Of a DNA stretch of 28,217 bases, positions 10,694 to 22,100 are shown one piece after another. The notes under the pieces are model-generated. The model had not been told where the DNA came from, made no database searches, and was given only the letters and a program-made list of their open reading frames with translations. A program made the translations under genes and the position numbers. How positions within the stretch are numbered: position 1 is the stretch's first letter; each line of letters starts with the position of its first letter. Origin of the DNA: Parachlorella kessleri (Eukaryota; Chlorophyta; Trebouxiophyceae; Chlorellales; Chlorellaceae); the NCBI GenBank assembly GCA_001598975.1, contig BBXU01002138.1, positions 1 to 28,217 on the forward strand. The letters are read 5' to 3'.

Positions 10694-13600
10694 ATGGCGC
10701 GGTCCCTGCTCCTGCTGCTTCCAGCCTTGCTGCTTGCAGGCTCAGCTGCAGCTCAGCTTATGAACCCTACCCAATGGATATGCAGGATGGACCCGGACGT
10801 GGGAGCACAGGTAGCTGGTTGCTTGCCTCCTTCCGGCCCTTCAACTGGTTCAAGCAGCCTGACTAACAAGCCACAATTTCTTTTGCGCAGTACTGTGGGC
10901 TGCCCTACGAGCTCTCCAACTTTCAGGGGATTTTTGAGTGCGATGATGCGGTGAAGGTTGGCCGTCCGAAGACAGTGGCCGAGCTGCAGGCGCTGGTCAC
11001 CATGTTCCCCAAAGTCAAGGCTAGCGGGATGGGTGGATCGTTCAACAAGGTACAGTGCATGTCCTCTCACCCTGGAAATTGAAGGTTAGAAAGGGAGAAC
11101 CTTACTCCGGGGCACCTGGGCGGTGCTGCACAGTTGTGGGTCTCGTCCTCACATCATGGGCAGGCAGAACTTATAGCTCGTAATGACATATTCTTCATTC
11201 GTCTCCTCCAACGGGAGCTTTTCTTGTCCCAGTGGATAGGTGATCTCACCCCCGGGGAGCTGTGCGCGCATTGAAGCTGCAGGGTCCTGCTGGGGTGGTT
11301 TGCTATTAGCCAGACAAGAATGTCGTCTAACAGAAGGTTGCGACTGGAGCTAGCAGGACAGGCGGCATGTGGTGGTGGGCTCCAAGCGTAAGAGGTATGA
11401 CCCTTTTTATGGTACCCTGGTTGCTATGCAGGAAATCTTCTGCTCTGGAACTGACTCTCAGAGCATCAACATTGTGATGACCGAGCTGACCAACACCCTG
11501 GACTTCATCCAAAGGCAGCCCAAGCCAGCTGATTACGCCAACACTTCCATCCCCGCCACCTTCCCCATCCAAGTGGACGAGGATGCGTACACCGTGACGG
11601 GTAAGCGTCGCAGCACATGCGAGAGAAGAAGGACCTGCTTGCCTTCAGCAAGTCTTGCCAACATTGCCTGTTCTTATTTGAGCAGGTTGAAGGAACCCAA
11701 GGGTGTCATTCGTGTTGATTGCATGTCCTGTGCTTCCTTCCTCCGGTTGTGCAGTCGCCGCTGGCGTGCCCCAGCGCATGCTGCTGGAGTGGCTGGCTGG
11801 CTATCGCTACTGGAAGCAGCCAGCTGGGTGGATCCTGCCCGCCCAGTCCTGGTTCATTGACCAGACCATCGGCGGAGCTGTTGCCACAGGGACACATGGC
11901 AGCTCCATGCAGTATGGTTCCCTGTCCAGCCAGGTGAGACCTTGTCCATATGGCACCGGCTGGTGGGATACCCACAAACCCATCAGGCGCAGGCATGGCG
12001 TACCTTGTTTATTCCATAAAGGTGCCTCGAGGCAGCTCCAATTCAGCAACACAGGGTTCCCACAAGCTGGTCTCTGTTCTTTGCCTGGGTCACAGACGGT
12101 GGGTTTGAAGGTGGTCCTGGCCAACGGCACCCTGCTGGAGGTGTCTCCAAAGATCAACCGCCACCTGTGGAGGGCCATGGGCGTGTCTGTGGGCCGCCTG
12201 GGCATCATCACAGGTGGGTCAAGGCATGGGTATACCTGAAAGTCTTGGTGGAGGCTTTAGAAATGGCGTTTGGGCAGTTGAAGCATAGATGGGTGAGATT
12301 ATCGCCCATGCAAGTTCACCAGATGGTTAGCCGACACCTGACAAAGCATGTTGACAGGGAGGTTGCTGTCTAGCATGGCCTCCCTATTTCAAGTTGGCCA
12401 CCACCCCAAGACAGTCTGCTTCAGTCCATCCTATGGATAGCGTAGAGATTGTGGGGTTTCTCTCCCTTGTGCAGAGGTGACAATGCGCATCAAGCCGCAG
12501 ATGGCGGTCGACAAGAAGTCCAGCAAGCCCTCATTCAGCGAGTGGGTGGCCCAGATCAAGGACACCCAGGAAGAGTACAAGGGCGCCAAGGCCGCTGGTG
12601 ACGTGGCGGGCATGAAGCGCGCGCTGAGCCGCGTTGACGAGATGCAAAGTGGGTGCTCTGATGCAGCGGTTCGGACCACATGCCTTGCCTCAGGGGCTAG
12701 CTTGCTTGCAGCACAAGATACATATGTAGTAGGTGGATATAAGTAGGGCAGTAGGTGGACAAGGTACAGAGTGCATACCCATGGGACATGCGTCGCTTAT
12801 GTGCCACTTGTGCCAGCGCTGCTATGTTTCTTGCTGCAGCCTTCTGGCACGTCCCCCTCCAGAACATGTGGCGTGTGGAGTTTGAATACCTGGCAAAGGA
12901 GCCGCTGGCAGTGAATCTGAACATCGACACCAGTGCCCAGCAGGTTCCACTGGTGCAGGTGAGTCACTGGGTGTCCTTATGCTGCTTCCCACATGCACTT
13001 GCAGCAGTGCACCGCCCGTGCTACACAGGACCGCATGCAAGCTTCTGCTTTTGCTTCAAGTATGCATCATGCTCCTTCCATGCTGGTTAGTAGCTGCTTC
13101 GTTTCAGGGGTTGTCCGCTATGATGGAGAAACCAGTGGCAACTGGCAGGTGGCAACCTGTACCTGCAGGCTATGTCCGGCCCCAGCGACAGTGTCTTCAA
13201 TCAGATCGAGAAGGCCGCTGTTCCCAACCGCCCCACTATGGCCAACAATGCTCGCTACTGGGGTGAGTCTCTGGTGACCCTGCCAAGGTTCTGCGACCGG
13301 TCTGGTGTTGGTGGTCTGACTTGTGATGCAGTGTGCACATCTCCACAGGTCTCAACAGCTTGCACGTACATTGGCAGCTGTGCTTGCTGAGGTTGCTCGA
13401 ATGTTGCCTGATGCGCTCACCTGCCCTGCAGCCAATTACTATGCAACCCTTGGACAGTCGTACATCGTGCCTGGCACATTTGAGGCGTCCAAGGCTTATC
13501 TGGTAAGGCCCTCACAGTCCCTTACCACGGTGCATGGCTCCCAACTTGTCTTCTCCCACATGGCTGCTCCACCAGCCGCAGGGGTGTCCAGGAGTGTGCG

Positions 13601-15129
13601 GAATGTGTCTAGCAAGCCTTCCTTGAACTCAAAGCGTTTTTTTACAATGCACGTGACAAAGTTCCTCTTGATAAATCGAACAGGATTTTGAAGTGAGCTA
13701 GTTGTCATATTTTTGCAGTCAATGACAGAGCAAGGCATCCGCCTGACTGCGGGATTTGCTCCGTACGACCAGTATGAGGTCTCCATTCCCTTTGTGAGTC
13801 ATTGCTTCTGCACCCGGCCACTATATGCTGTGCGAGTGACCAGGGGGCTCTCCCAGATACACTAATGTCTGTGCTGCATAGAAATGTTTGGCAAGGTGGT
13901 ACTGTCATGGTTGGCGAGGAACTGAAACCCTGTAACCTAGTTGTGTCTGCAGGAGATTGCCGGTGACTGCATGAACGAGGTGAGCCTGTCGTAACGGCAT
14001 GCTTGCTTTGCCTTGTTGTTGGCTTGTTCCTTAACGTTGCCTGGTTGCTGTGATACTGCAGCTCATGGCAGGTGTTACAGCTGGTACTGGGTGCTTGGCA
14101 GGTTGGTGCGGAGGTGTACGGCCCCAAGGCGCTGTGGAACGGGTTCCGCACCCCGGGCCTCATCCGCTTCGTCCCCGGGGAGGAGTTCTACCTCTCCAAC
14201 ACCAATGGCGGCCCCAGGATGTGAGTGGCTCATGACTTGCTGGTGTTCGCTGGTGGACAGGCTGCCAGTGGCTCTCCTGTAACTGTTTGTGTACACAACA
14301 AACAACGGCCCGGTCAGCATCCTGGCTGCGCTCAGCACCTGCCGGCTCAGCAACTAACTGGCTTTCCATATCCACGCAGCACACCCTGCTGAACTGTTGC
14401 TGCCTTGGCTGGAACCACATGTACGTGCAGGTACATCAACATTGAGGACTATGTGAGCCGCCAGACTGGCCAGCCCAACAAGGAGTTCTTGGAGACAATC
14501 CGCCTGTTCAGGTTTGTGCCCCCCGTCTACTGCTGATGTGGGCTGCTATGAACTGTGACTGTGACTGCTACATATTCCTATTGCATGGTTCGGTGGCCCG
14601 GCTCAAGCAATCCCAGGATGCGGGACTGGTACCTTCGGCATGTATTATGACTGTGCAGGCCTAACCAATGTATGCAACTTGCGACAAGAGGCTCATGCTG
14701 AGCAGGTGTAAATCTTGCTTACGCTGTAGGGAGCGTTGCAATGCGCGCCTTCACTGGGGCAAGGCGGGGTGGGTGCAGCTGAACCAGACCTTTGACGGCG
14801 CAAAGGAGTATCAGAAGGACTGGTAAGCGGCAGACGCACCCCTTCCCTTGGGGATATGGGATGGAAGGGGCACCTGGCGTCTTAGGGCCTGAGAGATGGT
14901 GTGCCAACCTGGCTCCGACCAATCGTGACCAGAAATGCCGTCTCCGGCTTCGTGCAGGTGCAATTTTGGCTGCGCTGTAAACTCCCTTGACCCAACCAAC
15001 AAGTTCCAGTCTATCTCTGATGCCTGGTGGTGGGGCGCGACACGCGACGGCAAGACCGTGCCCTTGTCGTCCTGCTGCACCCCCAGCGGCTTCTCAGACA
15101 AGTGCCAGTGTGCCCGTCGTGCAGCATAA
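10694..15129 (+). CDS. Secreted FAD-linked aldonolactone oxidase (L-gulonolactone oxidase-like), copy 1
   Basis: The 15 exons are 10694-10810, 10891-11049, 11432-11600, 11755-11933, 12096-12213, 12475-12648, 12840-12958, 13169-13262, 13432-13502, 13719-13793, 13953-13979, 14102-14220, 14431-14511, 14730-14822 and 14958-15129, all phase-compatible, giving 588 residues. I chose the ATG that begins a clear signal peptide (MARSLLLLLPALLLAGSAAAQ minus its last residue); an in-frame upstream ATG at 10652 would bury it. The FAD-binding domain shows RPKTVAEL, GMGGSFNK (about 85-92), TIGGAVATGTHGSS (about 186-199) and VVLANGTLLEVS. The C-terminal aldonolactone oxidase part shows LHWGK (508-512) and SLDPTNKF, then a tail with six cysteines. 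Relatives oxidise aldonolactones such as gulono- or galactono-lactone. The canonical His in GGHS and the Glu of the E-x-R pair are absent, so substrate and redox partner are open. It is most like the plant GulLO group, which is also secreted with a Cys-rich tail. Confidence 0.85.
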
Positions 15130-15579
15130 GCATCTGGCACACTTGCGCTATTGATCCCTGCAGAGCCGGTCAGTGTCCTGCTATTCTCAGCTGCTGTAAC
15201 AACTGTCCTCTGCCCTGAATTGTTATGCATTTTTTAACTAGCTGGTTGTTCTTTCCTCTGCATGCTGGACTTGGTTGTGAACCTCGCTGTGCCAGCATTT
15301 TCCATGTCATGTAAACCTCGCTGTGTCAGCGCACTCTTTGATGTCGAGACCGGACATGCTAGGTTAACCAACGGCCAATAATCCTGCGTCCCGCCTGCAC
15401 CAAGTTTTGTTGCGCCTCCGCCATCGGGAAGCTCAGCAGGCCCCAGCAGGCCCCCCAGGCGGAATAAAAAGTACGAGTCGATATGGACTCTGCCAAAGCA
15501 ATTCCACATCAACAGGCTTCAGACAGCTCCTGAGGGGACCTGCAGCCAGCGCCAGCGTAGATCTAGCTTGTAAGCCATC
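15130..15579. other. Intergenic region, oxidase copy 1 to coiled-coil gene
   Basis: This is the 3' UTR of oxidase copy 1 plus the promoter of the next gene. Two TGTAA pentamers occur, at 15195-15199 and 15310-15314. A near-repeat, AACCTCGCTGTG followed by C or T, appears twice within about 35 bp (near 15280 and 15314). No ORF has support. Confidence 0.5.
15195..15199 (+). terminator. Candidate TGTAA poly(A) signal of oxidase copy 1
   Basis: TGTAA is the usual chlorophyte polyadenylation signal. This one lies 66 bp after the stop codon of oxidase copy 1. A second TGTAA at 15310 could also serve. Confidence 0.5.
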
Positions 15580-16917
15580 ATGACCCTTTCTCTTGTCAAC
15601 TCCAGCGCTGCCTCGGGATCAATACCCGTCCTGAAGCTCGCAACACAGTTTCTTGGTGAGGAAGGTGGGGGGCTGAGATCCGCTGTCCGCATCCCAGCGT
15701 CCCACAAACTCAATAACACTGTCGCCTGCCCTGCTGCAGCTAAGGTTGGCTCTGGACTCCATCTCACCAGCAAGGCGTCAAGGAAAGCGAAGACTTCCAG
15801 GGCCACCCTTGACCAGGTGGGTGTCACCTGTGCACCGCCTTGGTCCCGGTTTAATTGGCTTACCATAGCAGCCCTCGCTTTCAAGCGGGCACCACTGTGT
15901 TCAGTCAGATTGCTAGCAGCCCGTACGCGCTCTTGCCACCAGATGGAAGGTTGCTTACCCCAGTGCTCTCTTGCAGGGTCGGTGTCTTGCACACTCAACA
16001 CATTATCACTCACAGAAACCATCCGTTAAGCTGCAGGGAGCTGACTCTATCTATGCCGGGCCCCAGCAGCAGCCACCGCTCAGCAGCAAGAGACTGCCAA
16101 TGCCTCAGTACCCGGACTTGGCACACAATGGGAACATCACCCGCCGTGATGAGGTCGCCTCCCTCACACCCCGCCATTTACCCATGATGGCGCTGCCGGC
16201 CTTGGCAACCAGCACCTACGCGCCATGCACACCTAGCAAAGTGTGCGAGGACGGCTGCATCGGGAGTAGCGACTGCCAGCCTGACAGCCCAACCGAGGTG
16301 CTGCACTAGCACCACCGCCCCTTGCGTGCTTGTCCCTCCCTACTGCAGCCGCCCGCCCAGTGCTGATGCAGCGCTTTGAAGAAGCGTTGGCGACAGAGCG
16401 TGCAGCGTGCATAGCAGCCGAAGAGGCAGCGGCAGCAGACACCAAGCGCCAGGAGATGGAGCAGCTGCAGCGGCAGCTGGTTGATGCCCAGAACATGGTG
16501 GCCAGCCTGCGGGTTGTGAACAAGGAGCTGCAGACAGAAGTTGACAAGCTGCAGTCACAGATCCCATCCATGGAGGTGGCCTACGAGAACCTCAAGGTGA
16601 GAGCTTCATGAGGGCGGATAAATTTGTCTTGGTGTGTTGGCGGCTGGCTCCATTTGATTGGCTTGCACACTGAACTAGATACGTGACAAACTGCACAAAA
16701 CGACAAGTGGGTCCGATAGCTTGCCTTGCCCATCCTACTGCCCCCTGCTGCTTCGTGCCAGCCTGCTAACCCTACCTGTGCCTCTGCTGTGTCGCAGGGC
16801 AGCTTCTTTCGGCTGCAGAGCATGTATGGCAGCGTCAAGTCCAAGCTGAGCACGGCAACAGACGAGGTTGCACGCCTGAGGGCTGAGCTGCGGGCTGGAC
16901 GCTCCCAGGAACAGTAA
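15580..16917 (+). CDS. Small coiled-coil protein of unknown function
   Basis: I do not recognise this family. The proposed exons are 15580-15655, 15740-15816, 16037-16265, 16349-16596 and 16798-16917, about 249 residues. The N-terminal half is low-complexity and Ser/Ala/Lys/Pro-rich (PQQQPPLSSKRLPMPQYP). The C-terminal half is a strong predicted coiled coil beginning MQRFEEALATERAACIAAEE, followed by long Gln/Glu/Leu heptads. It continues in the last exon as STATDEVARLRAELRAGR just before the stop. The donor of exon 3 is weak. GTAGCG at 16266 is needed to match the phase of exon 4; the better-looking site after 16297 does not fit. The 5' half and the coiled-coil half could therefore be joined differently or be separate genes. 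It sits between two paralogous oxidases in the same orientation. Confidence 0.55.
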
Positions 16918-17356
16918 CACGCAGCACTCTCCAGCCTTTCAGAGCGAGTACAGCAATGTACTGCACGGGCACTATCGGCTGGGCAAGGTGGGTCGCCCCA
17001 AAAGAGCCAACCACAGCAGGTCTCGGCGACGCCAGTTCATATTCGTAACAGTCAGGACTTGTATCCGCGCACCAAAAGCAATTTGATCTGTATCAGTGTG
17101 CAACGGGCCAACGTAATGATATTGTGCGGTTGGCCAGGGTCATGTCTCAAAAAACTGCAGGGTTGCGAGGGTACATTTGATTGCTTATTTTATGCCTTAC
17201 TTCAACTACCTCTGCCTCGAGGCTGTGTGTAACAGCCCCTTGTCTTTCGCTTGTCCTTGATGCTATGATCATGATTGGCTTGATTGAAGGCTGAACGCTC
17301 GCATTCAAAACTCGCCATGAAACTGCTTCAGGTTCGGTGCCGCGGGGGTCTCACAT

Positions 17357-17400
17357 ATCTGCTCTGTAACGATTAGGGTTGCAATCTGCTCTGTAACGAT
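17357..17400. repeat. 17-bp direct repeat carrying TGTAA
   Basis: ATCTGCTCTGTAACGAT occurs at 17357-17373 and again at 17384-17400, with 10 bp between. Each unit contains a TGTAA pentamer. Confidence 0.85.
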
Positions 17401-18360
17401 GACTATTTTAATCCAGGAAAGGTCTAGGGGTAGCACAAGGGCTAAGGCAAGGGCCAAAGCATACCTTCTTTGAAGCCTGACAGTTTCCAGCTATTTGTCA
17501 CAGTGTGCAAACATCCACTGCCAACCATACTAATACCACTGCAGCAGCACTACCCTGCTTGGCTGCTCTCTGCAAACCCCAGGTCATTAAGTGCCGTCAA
17601 GTTCAGCAAACGAAACATCTACATACCACTGCAGTGCACTGGTAGTCATGGTTTTCCACTGCCTTGATTTCCCGCGTTGAAGGCTTGCGCCCTCCCAGCC
17701 CTGTCACCCAGGTGTGACCCTGCGATGCCTCCAGCTCGACCCTTTGGAGAACAAATTGGCCCTTTGAAATTGTTCGACCTTAGCCTTATACTCTTATGCT
17801 GTACTCTTTAATTTTTCGTAGCATGATTAAGGTCCCTAACGACGCAACTTAGGACTTCCAAGTGAAAAAGTCTACTTGGCTACGAGGTAACAGAGTGCCA
17901 CCTGGCCGTCATCTGTGGACCCTCACTGTTGACCGTTCCTAGGTAAGCCCATGGCATGTCAAGCTCGCCAAGCTTGGGACCAACGCCTGGTTGGAAGCAA
18001 ACGCTTGGTGAAGCCAAGGCTACGGTGGCACTACAGCCGGCTCGACTGCAGCATTAGCAGTCACCACAACAAGCAGCTGTGCACACTCAGTATCAACTTC
18101 TCAGCAGGGCTGGAGTTCCCCAGAGGGGTCAGTCAGCAGCTCACGGACATGTATGCTGGCCAGTGCTGCCGCTTTATATTCCTGGTGGAACACAGTGGAG
18201 GCAACTGGCAACGGAGGTACGTGCTATAGGCTTGCAGCCAGGGCATGCAGCCAGCCCAGCAGCTTAACCTGCAGGCATGGCACGCTACTTTTGCAAGCCG
18301 AAGTGACCTCTGGCTGCTAAGTTAAGGGCCTTGTTCGGCTCCAGTAGGCTGCCACACTGC

Positions 18361-18420
18361 CCTGCCCCCGTCGCCCCCCCCCCCTCCCCACACACACACG
18401 CGCACCCCACACCCGGGTGG
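18361..18420. repeat. C-rich / CA-rich low-complexity tract
   Basis: An 11-base C run at 18374-18384 is followed by C/CA-rich sequence. It is simple sequence in an intergenic region, with no coding potential. Confidence 0.8.
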
Positions 18421-19148
18421 GTTCCCCTGGTGGGCAGTTATATGCACGGTTTGTAGGTGCAGGCTATAAGGCGCCTGCCAGCTCCGCGCCCTGATCGTTT
18501 TGAAACGAACCTACTGAAGGCAGACTCATGCGTGGGATTCCATGCTTTGCTGATTTGGAGCAGCTCTAACTCACGCAGGCATTTCAAGCATGCTTTGCTT
18601 CTCATTGGCCGGTGAGCTTTTCCTCCTCGTAAGTGGGATAGTGTGGTGCAAGTACAGGCCCAAGCCGAGGAGCTCATGACCCGGCAACGTTGCTGCAAGC
18701 GCCATGTGAGGTGGAGGGCATCCCATGGGCGTCCCTTCACAGTTTTGCTGCACAGCCTTGTCCTTTAAGGCTTGCTTGACACCTCACAAGTGCACTCCTA
18801 GGGAGGCATCGCAGGTTGTTGAACAAAGCCCAAGGTAATGCGTTTGATAACCCCCTGGCGCTGGCACATACAAATTTACTGCTAATCGACGTTTTGTGCT
18901 TGGAACTTGCAATCTTGTCGTGGGGCGTGGCATGCGGCTCGTCCAATCTTGGCGCGCGCGTCATATGCATCACGTCGCCCTCGGCCCGTCGTTTGTTGGA
19001 TTCCCGAGGGCTGCGTCACCGCGGCTTCCCAAGACGCGGTGTTTCATATCAACTCCTCTAGTACCCGTGCTTACTACTTTTGTTGGTGCGAACCACCCTC
19101 TGCTTTCGCAGGTTTCTTGCTGCCGTACATGATCTGACAGCAATTTAA

Positions 19149-22100
19149 ATGGGCCACACGTTGCTGGCGGTTCTGTCAGCGGTTTTGGTAATTAACGCCG
19201 TGCTTGGGCAACAACCCAACCCTACCCAATGGATGTGCAGGATGGACCCGGCAGTGGGCGACCAGGTGGGGAATGGGTGCTGGCACGCTGCCCTGCGGCT
19301 GAGCGGTCATGGCTGCCCTACTCGTGCCTGTTGGGGTCCCTACTTAGCGTACTCAGTGTGTCTCGTATGCCACGTGCAATGGCATATATAATAGCAGTGA
19401 GGCTTGCTCATATCGCTACCTACATCCAACATAGCCCCCCTATGCCCGCTGTGCAGTACTGTGGCCTCCCCTACGAGCTCTCCAATTTCCAGGGCTTTTT
19501 TGATTGCGACAACGGCGTAAAGATAGGCCGCCCTAAAACCATTGCCGAGCTGCAAGCGATGGTCACCATGTTCCCCAAGGCCAAAGCTAGCGGGATGGGC
19601 GCCAGCTTTAACAAGGTGAGCTTGTCACTTGGCGCACAAGCAAGCCCGTTGAGGTGCCTTGGCAGGTGACTGCAGCTGACGGCAAGGGCACAGGCAGCGT
19701 AAAAAAACAGTGGTTTCCAGACCTCTCTCGCATATTTGTCCCCTGCAGGAGTTCTTCTGTTCTGGGAATGATACTGAAAGCATCAACATTGTCATGACCG
19801 AGCTGACCAGCACCCTGGACTTCATCACCAGGAACCCCAAGCCTGCTGACTATGCCAACACGACCATCATCGCCGACTTTCCCATTCAAGTGGACGAGGA
19901 TATGCAAACTGTGACAGGTGCGGCAGTTGGCTGAGTTGCGGCCCCTGACCAGCTAAGGCTTGCTTTGACGATTGCCGCCTGCACTTCCCTGCTTGAGGGA
20001 GAATTCTTGTGGGCCTCAGCTGACCCCATCAGGTTTGTGAAAGCCAAGCTAAATGCTGCCTATGCTTTTGCTGGTCTGACCTGCAGTCGCCGCTGGCGTG
20101 CCCCAGCGCATGCTGCTGGACTGGCTGGCTGACTACCGCTACTGGGAGCAGCCGGCCGGGTGGATCCTGCCCGCCCAGTCCTGGTTCATCGACCAGACCA
20201 TCGGCGGAGCTGTCGCCACCAACACCCACGGCTCCTCCATGCAGCACGGCTCCCTGTCCAGCCAGGTGCGAGTGCCTGCCCCGCTTGAGGTGCTAGGACT
20301 GTGACATCATTAGGTACCGTTAGCTCCGATGGCTCCCTGCACTGCTGTCAGCACTGGCGGCATGGACTCACTCATGCGATGCCGGCTGCTGCCCCGCAGG
20401 TGGTGGGTCTGAAGGTGGTCCTGGCCAACGGCACCCTGCTGGAGGTGTCTCCGAAGATCAACCGCCACCTGTGGAGGGCCATGGGCGTGTCCGTGGGCCG
20501 CCTGGGCATCATCACAGGTGGGCAGTGCAGCCGCTGTCCTGCGCTGCCAGCTCACTGTTCTGAACAGCATGCATTTTGGTTACGTACCCAGCTGACCAGG
20601 GATTGTATCTTGCCAGCTGAAGGGTCTTCACAGCCTCCGATTTCTGCAACCGGCAATGCCTATGTGCGCATGTTATTGGTTTATGAGTGGCCGCCTTGCA
20701 TGGAGAGGCAGTCTCACCAACCAAACAATATTTATATTTACAGCTTTCCGTTGTTGCAGAGGTGACGATGCGCATCAAGCCCCAGATGGCAGTTGAGAAG
20801 AAGGCCACCAAGCCCTCCTACGATGAGTGGGTAGCCCAGATTAGGCAGACCCAGGAGGACTACAAGGGCGCCAAGGCCGCTGGTGACGTGGCAGGCATGA
20901 AGCGCGCGCTGAGCCAAGTGGATGAGATGCAGAGTGAGTACCTCAGCTGCCTGGGGTCAAGGCGGTAGGATTGAACACAAGATGGCGTGCATTACAGGTC
21001 CCATCCCTGAGCCACCCGCATGTTTCCCCACCAGGACTGCATGGTGCCTGCACCCCACAGCAGGCTGGCTGACTCCATGACCGTGCTATTGCCTTGCCCC
21101 GTTCTGCAGCATTCTGGCACGTCCCCCTCCAGAACATGTGGCGTGCAGACTTCGAGTACCTGAATAAAGAGCCGCTGGCTGTTAATCTGAACATCGACAC
21201 CAGTGCCCCGCAGGATCCCCTGGTAAAGGTAAGCCCCGCCACACCACAGGAGCAGGCCTGTCAGCAGTGCCTCTCATGGGTAGTGAGGCTGCCTGTAAGA
21301 CTACTTCTGTCCAGGAAGGGCTTAGTGCTGGTTGTCCTGATTCTCACATGCTATTCTTCGATGGCTTGGAAATGCAGGCTATGTCTGGCCCCGGCGATGA
21401 TGTGTTCACCCAGCTTCACAAGGCGGCTGTGCCTGTCCGCCCGACTCTGGCCAACAATGCTCGCTACTGGGGTACGTACCAGGCTTCAGTTCACTCCTGC
21501 TTGACTGGCCTGGGTCCCTCTTACGCGCTCGCAGCTAGCAGTCTGGCTCTTTCATCCCGCTCTCCTCCAGACTGAACTCCTTTTGTAAAACGTTGATGCA
21601 GCCAACTACTATGCGACCATGGGCCAGCAGTATGTTGTGCCTGGGACCTATGAGGCATCCAAGGCCTATCTGGTAAGCTGGCAAGCATGCATTGACCGCA
21701 AGAGCCACGCCTGCGATATCAATATAACATGATTGGCCTGGAAGAAATAAAGATATGACATGCAGGCTCAGTTACCTGATGGGGTCGTAAAGTGACCGCT
21801 GGTTTTTGCTGTCTGCTGTGCAGTCCATGACTGAGCAGGGTGTGCGCCTGACAGCCGGCTGGGCTGGCTATGACCAGTAAGTTTCCGCTACCCATCAGGA
21901 AGGCACTAGTTCCGATGCTTGATCGGCGCCTTTGGTCTTCAGCTGCCACTGCACTCGGGGCTGTTGTAACAGCAATTGGCAAGATATGTCTGGGGACAGT
22001 ATGAAATCACCTTTCAGACAACCCACACTGCGTGCTCGCAGGTATGAAGTCTCCATTCCCATGGAGATTGCCGCTGACTGCATGGCTGAGGTGAGCCAGC

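Larger units (their letters stand above)
16918..19148. other. Long intergenic region before oxidase copy 2
   Basis: About 2.2 kb has no gene I can support on either strand. It is less GC-rich than the genes around it in its first half. It holds a TGTAA at 17228-17232, which may end the coiled-coil gene, and a 17-bp direct repeat at 17357-17400. A 12-bp repeat, ATACCACTGCAG, lies at 17533 and 17623, and a C/CA-rich low-complexity tract at 18361-18420. Open frames of 60-100 codons occur (for example 17951-18229 plus) but have no splice partners or motifs. The last few hundred bases should contain the promoter of oxidase copy 2. Confidence 0.55.

Noticed and set aside
17405..17480. tRNA-like A-box look-alike (TCTAGGGGTAGCAC)
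   Set aside because: No B box at proper spacing and no cloverleaf stems can be drawn.
17951..18229. 92-codon plus-strand frame in the long intergenic region
   Set aside because: No recognisable motif, no flanking splice partners, and composition like the other random frames here.
18816..19061. 81-codon plus-strand frame just before oxidase copy 2
   Set aside because: No motif and no signal peptide joined to the oxidase; overlapping frames of the same length exist in two other phases.
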